Shown: one piece after another, positions 1 to 13,952 of the stretch | Layout: every line of letters begins with the position of its first letter | Numbering within the stretch: position 1 is the first letter of the stretch | From: Posidonia oceanica | Lineage: Eukaryota; Streptophyta; Magnoliopsida; Alismatales; Posidoniaceae | Direction of reading: 5' to 3' | Length of the DNA stretch: 64,000 nt | Assembly (NCBI GenBank): GCA_037176725.1 | Contig: JAZBRS010000054.1 | Coordinates: 17,502,001-17,566,000, forward strand | The notes under the pieces: model-generated | The model's input: the letters and a program-made list of their open reading frames with translations, nothing else | Told to the model about the DNA's origin: nothing | Database searches by the model: none | Translations under genes and position numbers: made by a program

Positions 1-2165
1 CATACAGCCATCGAGGCTCTTTCTTACAGCTCTGTTAGGACATATTTGCTTCTTCTAGTCATAAAATGCGTAATCACCAACATTCTACATAAAATGCAGA
101 ACATTCTGCATTCTATGTTGAACGTATTTATCCTTGTGTTTTACTGTGTCAATTTGATTTCTCTCAATTCCGGTCAAACTTTTCTGTTTTGGACTCGAGT
201 TGACTTTTCATTTTCTTAGGCAAGTGCACTTCCTTATTTTGAAGTCACCTTGATTGATTCCAATGACTTAATTGAGTGTTATTGATTTAGCACAAAATTT
301 GGCAAGTTTTGAACCTAAAGGTGTAAAACGCTGAATATGATGCATTTATATAAAATGTAGAATATATGGCGTTCTACACCTGACAGTTGAGCCTTCCTTT
401 TCTTTCTACTTTTCTTTACTGGAATAATTTCGAATTCGAATTATTTCCTTTTAAGGTGATCTCGTAGATTGTGCGTGGACTTAATTAGACATTATTACGC
501 TTAATTCACCATTAATGGGGGGAATATTCTAGCATTCAATGTGGCAAGACGTTTGTCACTCTTAGAGGTTGTAAAATGCGTCTGAGGTCGCATTCTACAT
601 AGAATATTGCATCTTATGTATTTTATACTCTAGGTTGAACTCCCTTGCCATTTATGGAGTTCTTACCTTTACTTTGACCCTCCCACGACTCGATAAATAC
701 TGTGAGACGTCAGTCTTTGAGAGAGGGAGAAAAACCGTGATAGAAACCAGAAGAGGAGAAACCAGAGAGAAATTAGAGAGTTTTTTTTTTTTTTTGTTTC
801 ACAAGAGAGAAATCAAAGCCTTTTTTGGCAACCTACTTGAATCTAGTGACACCGTCTCTGACCATCACCATCTTACATTCCATGCATACATCCCACGAGT
901 CATAAAAAGGGAGTTTCTTTTTAGTGTTTTTTTTTCATTTTACGTCCTTTGTATTTTGTAGCTAGGCAATTGCACTTAGTTACAATCGAGGGGATAAACC
1001 CCTAGGAATGTATTTTCTGTTTATTTCATGTTAGTTTTGTTTTGTTCTATTGATCTATTTACTACACCATATTAATCTACGTTTAATTTGTTTGTTATGC
1101 AAGGGAAAGAAAGAGGAGGAAAAGCTCATTAGCACGGGAATCTTTAAGTAATGCTGGCGTTGTCGTAAAGTAGCTGAACTTACATCATCAAATCTCCTAA
1201 GGCGATCACAACGATTTCAACATCTGTAGAGTAGAGAATTTGAATACAAATAAAGGGACCTGAGAGCACCAAAAGTCCTTATCCACAAATTGGCGATCAT
1301 GATGGTACGGTTAAAAGTGCTTCCATGCTAGGTGAGCATCTTCCTCTTTCCTTTTTTCTATTTCTTTGCAATTTTACTTCTATTTCGTGGATTTCGAGCT
1401 CGTGGAGAAGTTCCTCCTCTTATGTTTTGAGACATCATGACTCTATGAGTGTATAAGATTTTTATACGCTTAAAAATGAATGCAATCACTTTCCATTTGA
1501 TTTCGATTCTCGAGAGCAGAGGTGGTTGATTAAAATAGAATGCTTACTGAAAAATTCGTTGTGAGGGTGTTAGACGCTTATTCAAGTGTGTCTTACATAA
1601 GACGTTGGTGATAATGCATCTTATACCTTTGAACAGACATTCTCTCTGTTTTCAAAATATTTCCTTGATTTTTTTGTACAATGGGTCCATGGACTAAGGT
1701 GTGAGGTGATCAACTTTGCTGTAGGGACTGAAGCTTTAATCTTTGGGTGTTTTTCAAAAAAAAAAATTGAAGTCTCTTCTTTATGACTTGTTTGGCCCTC
1801 ATTGAGAACTAAATTGTTTGATATTCTCTTAGGTTATGCAAATAGTCGTTTAAGTTCCAAGCACCCCTGTTGCGAAGGACTCGAGAGAGCTATTTGTGTT
1901 TTCATTTATTTTCACGAGGTTCACTTTTCTTTCCCTTGATTCACCTGAGTATGCTTGGTTCTACCTCTACGGGGTAGGAATCAAGTGTGCTCGAGGCTCT
2001 TCAAATACTCTTAGGAGTTGAGGTAGTGGTAGTACTTAAGAAGTAGAATCTTATCTTATTTGTGAGGAGTCATAGAAAACCCTGAAGAAAGTCATACCTA
2101 AGCGTTAGGCAACTTAAGAGCCACACAAATTTTAAAGCATTAATAATAAAGTGAAAACCTTAATC
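1..2165 (+). repeat. Degenerate LTR-like repeat, copy 1
   Basis: This stretch has no supportable gene. It resembles, in inverted orientation, the segment near 59,690-60,400. The best shared part is 1,960-2,150 here: a CTCGAGGCTC block, then GAAGTAG/GTGGTAG-type spacing, then GAAGAAAGTCATACCTAAG and AGAGCCAC. Weaker shared blocks lie near 290-340 (TTTGGCAAGTTT followed by ACGCTGAATAT) and 590-620 (AATATTGCATCTTA). Both copies are peppered with GCGTCTTAC-like words. The pattern suggests two diverged copies of one non-coding repeat, perhaps an LTR. Ends and target duplications were not found. The small ORF at 635-961 is low in complexity and not credible as a gene. Confidence 0.5.
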
Positions 2166-2209
2166 AAATTTTAGGGTATTGTTGTTTCCTCCAAAATTTG
2201 AGAGTTTTT

Positions 2210-2360
2210 AGTGCCCGTGGCTCTTTCTAGGGTAAAGATTTTGATCTTTTTTCCCATCAAATCTTTTATATCTTGTACTTATTTTTTATCATAGTGAAAG
2301 TTCTCTTTATCTTTGTCTTGTGGACGTAGATTTTGACAGAACCACGTAAAATCATTATGT
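2210..2360 (+). repeat. Possible Copia-type LTR 3' fragment
   Basis: The segment contains GTGGACGTAG at about 2,320 followed by GAACCACGTAAA at about 2,340. This pair of words is common near the 3' end of plant Copia LTRs. No primer-binding site or TG...CA boundary follows, so this is at most a fragment. The assignment rests on motif memory only. Confidence 0.3.
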
Positions 2361-2399
2361 TTGTGTGTGTACTTTGGTTTATTATGGTTTCTCTCTATT

Positions 2400-2660
2400 T
2401 CTTCTTTTCTTATTTGATCGTTTGTTCGTAAAACAAAGAAGGTTGTTATCCCTAACATCCATTTTATCTGGAAGTCCCACGAAAATAAAATTCTTTAGCT
2501 GGCTTCTCACTCATGACAAAATTCTGTCCAAAGCCAACCTTAGCTAAGCGTGGTTTGGAGGGGTTAGGATCGGTGCTTGCACCCTTTGTAATGCTGAACA
2601 ACTCTTTTTTAAATGTGACTTTGCCATTACCTTTTGTGATTTCCTGCTAAGATGTTGTAG
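2400..2660 (+). pseudogene. LINE reverse transcriptase C-terminal (zf-RVT) relic
   Basis: Translation from about 2,470 gives PTKIKFFSWLLTHDKIL followed by a KRG(L/W)-type motif. After a frameshift near 2,565 it continues CTLCNAEQLFFKCDFA. This is the order found in the zf-RVT domain at the C-terminus of plant non-LTR (L1-like) retrotransposon polymerases: P-K-K-F-x-W-L, H-D-x-I-L, then C-x-L-C and a hydrophobic FF-x-C motif. Only this domain remains. The frameshift and later stops show it is dead. The rest of the LINE was not found in the window. Confidence 0.65.
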
Positions 2661-2879
2661 CTCTCTTTCCCACGATGATAATTTGAATACAACTTTTTAG
2701 TCTTTGTTCTCTCAACAAATTCGAACTTGGATTTTATTTCCTGGCGTACAATTTTGTTCATTCCTCTCTTTGGACAATATGGACTGACTTCCAGGAATAA
2801 TATGATTTGTCGTGCTGCTAACATTGTAACTTTTGACGCCCTCTCTAATATATATTTTTTCTCTTGCTATTTGATTGGA

Positions 2880-3100
2880 TGGAAGCCATTGCTCCTGGAG
2901 GTAGCAGGTCAGTTTCTTCGGTGAATATCAAGAAAGCAAAAGCTGTATTGGAGCTCAGTCGCCCTTCTTCGACGCAGCCTGCAGCTGTCACTCACTCTTG
3001 CTGGTCTTGCTCTGGGGTTCAATACGGATGAAGATGACTTGCTTTTTTGCCCGTCATGTGGTTTCACATTCAGGCTATTAATTTAAAAAAAAAAAAAAAA
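2880..3100 (+). other. Short Cys-rich coding fragment with poly-A tract
   Basis: One frame reads THSCWSCSG. A frameshift later the adjacent frame reads DEDDLLFCPSCGFTF and stops, and 16 A residues follow at about 3,085-3,100. The two C-x2-C pairs look like half-sites of a small zinc ribbon. The A tract suggests a retroposed 3' end, either a processed gene copy or the tail of the LINE relic just upstream. I do not recognise the family. Confidence 0.25.
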
Positions 3101-5300
3101 CTCTTTTGATTGCGGTAGAGGTGATGATGTAGATGGTGATCATGAATTCATCATGATTCATGAGATGAGAGAAGCAGGCTGCAGGCCGGCAGTAGCAGTA
3201 GCAGAATATTATATCACTTCTTTGGAACCACAACTTTCTTTTTCAGTAACCTTTATCTCCCTTTTGACTCGAATACTGCTTTTGGCACTGGACATGCAGT
3301 GCAGCAGATAGGCCCATACATACGTAACATACTATTGGCAGCAGCAGGATTATAGTATCTTACGCCTAATAAGAGTACGCTTTTACGAAAGGAGTTCAGA
3401 GTGAAATAAAAGAAAAGATTTTCTGTCTTTCGCTAATTTAACTTGGGAGAATATGTGACAGAAAAATAACTCTCTTCAAAATTAAATATTAAAGTGGAGT
3501 GAGTATTCAAGTAATAAGTTTGTAGATGATAGTTAAAGCAGAAATTACTTATATGTGCATCTCTCAACACCTTATAATAATCCCTCCCACATTCGGTTAT
3601 CATCTCTCCTCCTTCATCGATGGTATAACTTTGGCGATGACCGTGTAGTGGTGGAGATGACTGTAGCAAATATCTCCGATGTTGGATTCTGATTTACCCA
3701 AGGCTTGGTGAGCTGTTGTTGTCTCTGGAAGACAATGGAAAACCCATTATACTGCTTGGACGTTTTGATTTGCTGGCATCGTCTCAGCAGAGTACAAAAC
3801 AAAACTGATCCCATAGGCCGAAGAAGAATAAAACACATGTAGATAGGATGAGAAAACCCTATGCACATATAACTTAGATATTTCCATACTCAGATAGATA
3901 AGTAAGACATCATATTTCTTACAAATATTTTATTTTATTTTATTTTATTTAACACCAACAAGGCTTGCTTCTAGTGCACCAAGATTGCAAAGGGACACCA
4001 CATCCTACATCTTCACCGCCTAGTGAGCCTAGAGGCAGTGAGCTTTAAATATATGAGTCAAAAATTATTAAATGTAAGGATGCTCTCCAACTTTTTACAA
4101 AGCATATCTTTGACAACCACGTCGGGAATGATCCACGTAATTATCGGTGATTTTTTATGAAAAAAAAAGACAGCATTGGTGATGGCAAGTTTTGTATATT
4201 ATACTTGACAATACCATTATTTAATTTCATGAAAACAATACTGGAGAATTTGATGTGATTTATTCCGATTTTTATTGAATAAGGTACTTCTAAGGTCTAT
4301 TCGTGTTAAGGAAACCATAGGAAACTAAAATATAAAGTCAAAAGGAAAAAAAATGGATCTATTTGATTCTAATAAAAGTATTTGTACATATGTAGAAAAT
4401 AGTAACTGCTTCAGCGTAGTTGGCTAGGAGAGGTGGTATATGCCTCCCTCCTCCTTGAGTTTGAATTTGAAGAAACATTAGGAGGAAACGATCCTCCGAC
4501 TAATAAACTATCGATTACAAAAAAAAAGAAGTAAAACATGTAGAAAATAAGAATAAATATTTTCCCATCAAATTCTATTTTTATAAATGAGATAAGGAAT
4601 GAAACAATTTTTTGTGTTGGAAATCAAAGGAAATTACTTTTCAACAGAAAATATGTGTAAATACTATGATTTTAAATATATTTTTTAATCAAAGAGAAAA
4701 TATTTTTTCCTTAATTTTCTTTCATTTTCAAGTATACAAACCTCTTTAGAGTTCATTTTTGGATTTTTTTTCTTTCCAAAAAACTAATGACAATTACGTG
4801 AATCTACAGTGTTGTGAGTATTAGAATCATAGATTTGTATAAACTATAGAGAAACATGGTTTTGAAATAAATTTTGATTTCCAATAATAGATTAGGATAA
4901 CCTCAACAAAAAAGAAAAGATTTAGGATATGCTTAAAACTTGGCAATGGGTTGGAATGTCAATTAAGTGATTGCGATAATTCTATACCCTACACCAAAGG
5001 AAAAACTAAAGATAATTGGAGATTGCAGAAAGTACCTTCGGTCTTGGCATTTAGCAATTTTTTATTATAAATAAAATAATAAAATAAGAATAGATGCCAT
5101 CAAGTGTTGTCCTATGTGGTCTCTTGGTAAGTGTGTGTGTTTGTTTCTGCTGTAAACGGTAGTGACAAATAACAATTCAAAAGCAAAACTGAGGGTGCGT
5201 TTGTGTCGTCGTCTCTTGGTACCTGCCATTCTCTCGCCCAAGCATCATCGCTTAACCACGGAATTACGATGGAATCCGGTACTTTAGTGTGCTTTTGTGT
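3101..5300. other. AT-rich intergenic region, no gene seen
   Basis: No ORF here has recognisable protein character. It holds a TTTTA microsatellite near 3,927-3,951, scattered A/T homopolymers and one SINE-like segment (annotated separately). The 3' part (about 5,100 onward) is probably promoter and leader of the receptor kinase downstream. Confidence 0.5.
4405..4530 (+). repeat. Possible SINE (tRNA-derived look)
   Basis: A TAGTTGGCTAGGAGAGG stretch resembles a polymerase III A box. GAGTTTGAATTTG about 45 bp downstream resembles a B box. An A-rich tail follows at 4,517-4,530. Size and order fit a short tRNA-derived SINE, but both boxes are imperfect and no flanking duplication was confirmed. 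Confidence 0.25.
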
Positions 5301-5391
5301 CTGCTGCTGAATGCTCTCTTCCTCCTCCTGCTCCACCTCCTCTGCATTTGCATTGTGCATTTTTCAAATACACCAACCACACCGCCACACC

Positions 5392-5514
5392 CCCCCCCCC
5401 CCCCCCTTCCTCCCGCCGTGCCCGGAACACTTTTCACTTGTTTCAACACTTTTTTCTAATAATACTCAGGAGTCTGGAATCTTGATCCCACCCCCCTCTC
5501 TCTCTCTCTCTCTC
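5392..5514 (+). promoter_or_regulatory. Leader of the LRR kinase: poly-C and TC-repeat tract
   Basis: A run of about 16 C lies near 5,390-5,406, and a (TC)n tract ends directly before the ATG at 5,515. TC-rich stretches of this kind are common in plant 5' leaders. The upstream in-frame Met at 5,311 opens onto Ser/Pro low-complexity sequence, so I treat this as untranslated. A TATA box was not assigned. Confidence 0.4.
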
Positions 5515-8124
5515 ATGGCCCTGGTGTCCTCCTCCTCCTCCTCCTCCTCCTTCTATGGCTGCTGCGCCACCACCACCACCACCACCGCTAACAATAGTAG
5601 TAGCAGTAGTAGGAGGCGGTTCTTGTCCACACTTGTTCTAGTGCTTCTTCAAGTAGTAGTGGTGTCGATGTCATTGGCAGGTAGTAGTGGTCAGCCAAGC
5701 ACGGACACGGAGGCGCTTACCATGTTCCGGCGGAAGGCAGACGTCCACGGCATACTGGCCTCCAACTGGAGCAGCTCCGACGCTTGCAGCGGAAGATGGG
5801 TGGGGGTGGTGTGCAGCGGGAGAGGAGGAGGAAGAGGGGGAGAAGCAGGACGAGTGACCTCCCTCTCCCTCTCTTCCCTCAACCTCCGTGGGCCCCTCGA
5901 CCCGCTCTCCTCCCTCTCGCAGCTCCGCTCCCTCGACCTCCACTCCAACCGCCTCAACGGCACTCTGGCGTGCATCGCCTCGTCCTTCCCCAACCTCAAG
6001 CTCCTCTACCTTTCCCACAACGACCTGTCCGGTGCCATCCCCTCTTCCCTCGGCATGCTCCGCCGCCTCCTCAGGCTCGATCTCTCCGACAACAGCCTCC
6101 GTGGCCCCATCCCGCCGGCCTTCGCCAACCTCACTCGTCTCCTCACTCTCCGCCTCCAGAACAACCTGCTCTCCGGCGCCGTCCCCGACCTCACCCTGGC
6201 GCTGCCGGATCTGAGGGAGCTGGACGTCTCCAACAACGAGCTGAGCGGCATGATCCCGCAGCCCATGAGGTCAATGTTCGGGGACACCCCTTTCGCAGGC
6301 AACGCCAGGCTCTGCGCTCAACTCCCCCCGTTTCCCTTGTGTGCTTCAAGCGCCACTGCTCCATCTCCGTCAACATCCATATCATCATCATCTTCTTCTT
6401 CTTCGCCGTCTAATGAAGTGGTGCCTTCCAATCCCAGCTCCATGCCTGGTACCACAACGACACCAGATCAAGATCATGTTTTGTACGATGAGAATGGGAA
6501 TGGGAAGGGAAGATTGAGTCTTGGTGCCATCATCGCCATCGCCAGTGGAAATGCAGCAATCCTCTTGCTCCTGTCTTCCCTGTTGTTGGCATACTATTGC
6601 TGCTTCTCAAGGCGCGCATTCGAAGACGACGACGATGGCGATGACGAGGAGGAGAAAGCAGCTGCGAAATCAAAATCAGACGATGACAAGAGCATCAAGT
6701 ACTACAATGGCTACTACCACAAGCAGCACAGTGGACGTGGTGTGCAAGGGACGGATTATGATCATATTGAAGATGGTGGTCAACCTGCGACTTCTGTTGT
6801 GCAAAACAACAAGCTCGTCTTCTTTGATGGCAACGGTGAAGACGACGACTACGACGACTACGAAGACGAAGACGAAGACGAGGAGCACTGCACTAGTGCT
6901 GTCGTGGAGACAGGAAGGGGAAGGTTGATGTCGTCGACGAGGAGGAGACGTAGCAGATACGGGAATGGAAGTGGGCCCGGTCGGTTCGAGCTGGAGGAGC
7001 TTCTGCGTGCATCGGCGGAGATGGTTGGGAAGGGGAGTCTCGGGACTGTGTACAGGGCGATGCTGGAGGACGGATGGATGGTGGCGGTGAAGAGGCTCCG
7101 CGATGCGAACCCCTGCGAGAGGAGGGACTTCGAAGGTTACATGGACCTCATCGGAAGGAGCTTACACCCCCACCCCAATCTCGTGCCACTCAGAGCTTAC
7201 TACTACGCCCCTCAGGAGAAACTCCTCGTCTACGACTACATCCCAAACGGCACTCTCCAAACCCTCCTCATTCATCATCATCATCATGGTATTCAAATTC
7301 CTTCTTCTTTTCAATTACTTCTTTCATTCTTCACGTACGTACATGATACATACATACATACATACATACATACATACATAAAATAATAATAATGCACACT
7401 TGCAGGAGGCCATGGCGGCGGGAGAGCACTGGACTGGACAACAAGGGTCCATCTTGCTCTTGGAGCAGCCAGGGGCCTTGCCCACATCCACAACGCTTCC
7501 AAGATCCCCCACGGCAACGTCACGTCCTCCAACGTCCTCATCGACGCCAACGGTAACGCTCGTCTTTCTGACTTCGGCCTGGCCTTGCTCCTCGATCCCG
7601 CAAACGCCACTGCCAAGCTTGGAGGCTACCGGGCGCCAGAGCAACAACTCACCAGGACACTGTCCCAGGAGGCAGACCTCTATGCCTTCGGGGTTCTACT
7701 CCTCGAGCTCCTCACTGGAAAGGATCCGAATTCCCAACAACAGCACCACCATCTCGACAAACACTACGACGACGATGTTGTCGTCGACACTTTTACCAAC
7801 CTCCCCGATTGGGTTAGGTCTGTGGTGAGAGAGGAGTGGACGGCAGAGGTGTTTGACATTGAGCTCTTGCGTTACAAGGATGTCGAGGACGAGATGGTCG
7901 CCATGCTCCACATTGCTCTCGCCTGTGCTGCAAAGCTGCCCCAACACAGACCCACCATGCTGGAGGTTGTCAAGATCATTGCCGACATAAGGCCCAGCAG
8001 CAGCTCTGCACCAGCCCACACTGACGACCCAGACGAGCACAAAGATCCTCGCATTTCTTCCTTGTCGACCACAGACGATGACCGCTTCCTTTGCCTGTCT
8101 TCTAATTTATCACCATCATTGTAA
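5515..8124 (+). CDS. Atypical LRR receptor-like kinase (LRR-III type, probable pseudokinase)
   Basis: Exons are 5515-7288 and 7406-8124, giving 830 aa. The 117-bp intron is GT-AG and splits a Gly codon in the kinase domain. Order: Ser/Thr-rich start, hydrophobic signal segment (about residues 36-55), LRRNT-like W/C motif (63-102), about five LRRs (125-255), Ser/Pro linker, transmembrane segment (about 337-362), a strongly acidic Asp/Glu juxtamembrane region, and a kinase domain from about 488. The glycine loop reads GKGSLGTVYRA, the Lys is in VAVK (about 526) and DFG is present (647-649). The catalytic loop is H-G-N (627-629), not HRD, as in many LRR-III plasma-membrane receptors thought to signal by scaffolding. 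The start at 5,515 is chosen because upstream in-frame sequence is low-complexity leader. Ligand and partner are unknown. It converges with the trihelix-kinase gene, 645 bp away. Confidence 0.9.
7346..7380 (+). repeat. (CATA)n microsatellite in kinase intron
   Basis: About eight tandem CATA units lie inside the single 117-bp intron, 25 bp before the acceptor. They make up roughly 30% of the intron and could vary in length between individuals. Confidence 0.9.
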
Positions 8125-8769
8125 TGATCCGAGTTGAAATGAAACTCTACCTTTTTTTCCATCTACTGCCCTCCTTGCCTGCCAACTTAAAAAGGCTACC
8201 AACATAGCATTCCTTCCCACATGAACAGACTAGCATTCTTATACATGATGTATATATCATACAACAATCCACCACCTGATTATATAGTTTACAAGTATGG
8301 AAGTACCAACTACAATACTACACTTTGGTGTGAATCGCCACACCAAATCATCGATCAATAATTATCACATCATAAACAACGCAACAAGGGACAGCTGAAC
8401 TAGTTCATAAACCTTGTCTTGGCAGATCACCCGATGGTAGATCTACCACATAGACGATGGATTACGAGTGGAAATTCCACCAACTTCTTCAGTGCCAAGG
8501 TGAGTGTGGCCTTCTTCAATAACTGTTCTACAAGTATAGGAGGTTTACAACACTCAGTGGCTTCAATGACACTTCTGGCCTGCCAAAGTAACCTTTGCCC
8601 TGAGATCACGAGAACATCAGCTTGGGACTACTGCGGTTTAAGCCACAGTACTTGTTCAGCTGTCCAGTAAATAACCATTGTTTACAACAGAACTCTTCCA
8701 ATAATCATCCATACATGTTGCTTTCCAAGATACGGAGTATCAATAGCATTAGGCATCAAACCAAAAACA
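8125..8769. other. Convergent 3' flank between two genes
   Basis: This is the sequence between the stop of the kinase on + and the stop of the trihelix-UMP kinase gene on -. It presumably holds both 3' untranslated regions. The overlapping ORFs at 8,419-8,670 (+) and 8,427-8,609 (-) have no recognisable domain and I do not call them. Confidence 0.6.
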
Positions 8770-13024
<4,255 letters not shown>

Positions 13025-13500
13025 CGGAGAGGAAGAAGAAGAAGACGAAGGCGGACGGCGTTAGGGTTAGGGACGATGTTAGGATTAGGCGAAGGGCAAT
13101 GGGGGGAACGGGAAGAAGACGACGTTAGTGGAGAAGACATAGACATGTGGTGCTGCGCTAATTTATCACCAACGCCGTTCCCACCACGTAACGACGCGTC
13201 ACGGGGACGTCCTCCTTTCACAGAGTCGTTATTTTTTATTTTTGGTCAATGTCAAACATTTCCTTCCTTCCCTCCCTCAAATATAAATATCCCTAACCTA
13301 CTTTTATTTACTTTAATTTTTTTTTACCACATGTGACGTGCCACATCTATCTATTACTATTACCTTCTTCTTTTATGGTTATGTCTACAATGTAACGCAA
13401 TTATTTCTTCTTCTCTTATCTCAAGACAAACCAGAGAATGCAGAGCTCAATTGGAACAATCATCGTAATTCTATGCATGTCAAAGTCTGTTAGTTACCAA
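13025..13500 (-). promoter_or_regulatory. Upstream region of the trihelix-UMP kinase gene
   Basis: The sequence directly upstream of the ATG at 13,024 is rich in GAA repeats and then GC-rich to about 13,220, as expected for a leader and proximal promoter. It becomes AT-rich beyond. No specific element was assigned. Confidence 0.35.
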
Positions 13501-13520
13501 GTTGTCCAATTTTCGTGACC

Positions 13521-13760
13521 ATGTGCTGCGCCACTATACATAATAATACAGATGGACACACCTTGATAAAACGAACGAAAAAACAAGTAATACAGATTTA
13601 CATGCACATTGAGCATTTCTTGGAGCACCTCTTTCATGTGCTGCGCCACTGTACATAATAATACAGATGGACACACCTTGAGACAACGAACGAACAAACA
13701 AACAAACAAGTAATACAGATTTACATGCACATTGAGCATTTCTTGGAGCACCTCTTTCAT
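13521..13760. repeat. Tandem duplication of about 115 bp
   Basis: Two near-identical copies begin ATGTGCTGCGCCACT at 13,521 and 13,636 and run to CTCTTTCATG. The second copy is a few bases longer because of an (AAAC)n expansion. The array lies just beyond the stop of the NPH3 gene and so probably in its 3' untranslated region or just past it. Confidence 0.85.
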
Positions 13761-13794
13761 GCTGGATGCTATAGTAGGCAGCAGCTCCTCATTC

Positions 13795-13799
<5 letters not shown>

Positions 13800-13834
<35 letters not shown>

Positions 13835-13951
13835 GCATCACTTTCTAATATCTATCTTTATTACTCATGGACGTCCTTCTTTGATGCCTCGAAGATACTG
13901 AATAATGGAAAAAATAACAACACCCTCCTCCTCCTCCTCCTCCTCCTCCTC
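13800..13951. repeat. (TC)n and (CTC)n microsatellites
   Basis: A (TC)n run of about 17 units lies at 13,800-13,833 and a (CTC)n run of about 10 units at 13,921-13,951. The second ends immediately next to the NPH3 stop codon. Confidence 0.9.
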
Positions 13952-13952
13952 C

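Noticed and set aside
635..961. 108-codon ORF in the left repeat
   Set aside because: It passes through a T15 run, has no recognisable motif and lies within degenerate repeat sequence.
5311..5514. Upstream in-frame extension of the LRR kinase to Met at 5,311
   Set aside because: It encodes Ser/Pro/His low complexity and runs through poly-C and TC repeats. The signal segment lies just after the Met at 5,515.
5784..6413. Long alternative-frame ORFs overlapping the LRR kinase
   Set aside because: They arise from GC-rich codon use of the real gene, are Pro/Ser/Arg-biased and have no domain. The LRR frame is clearly the coding one.
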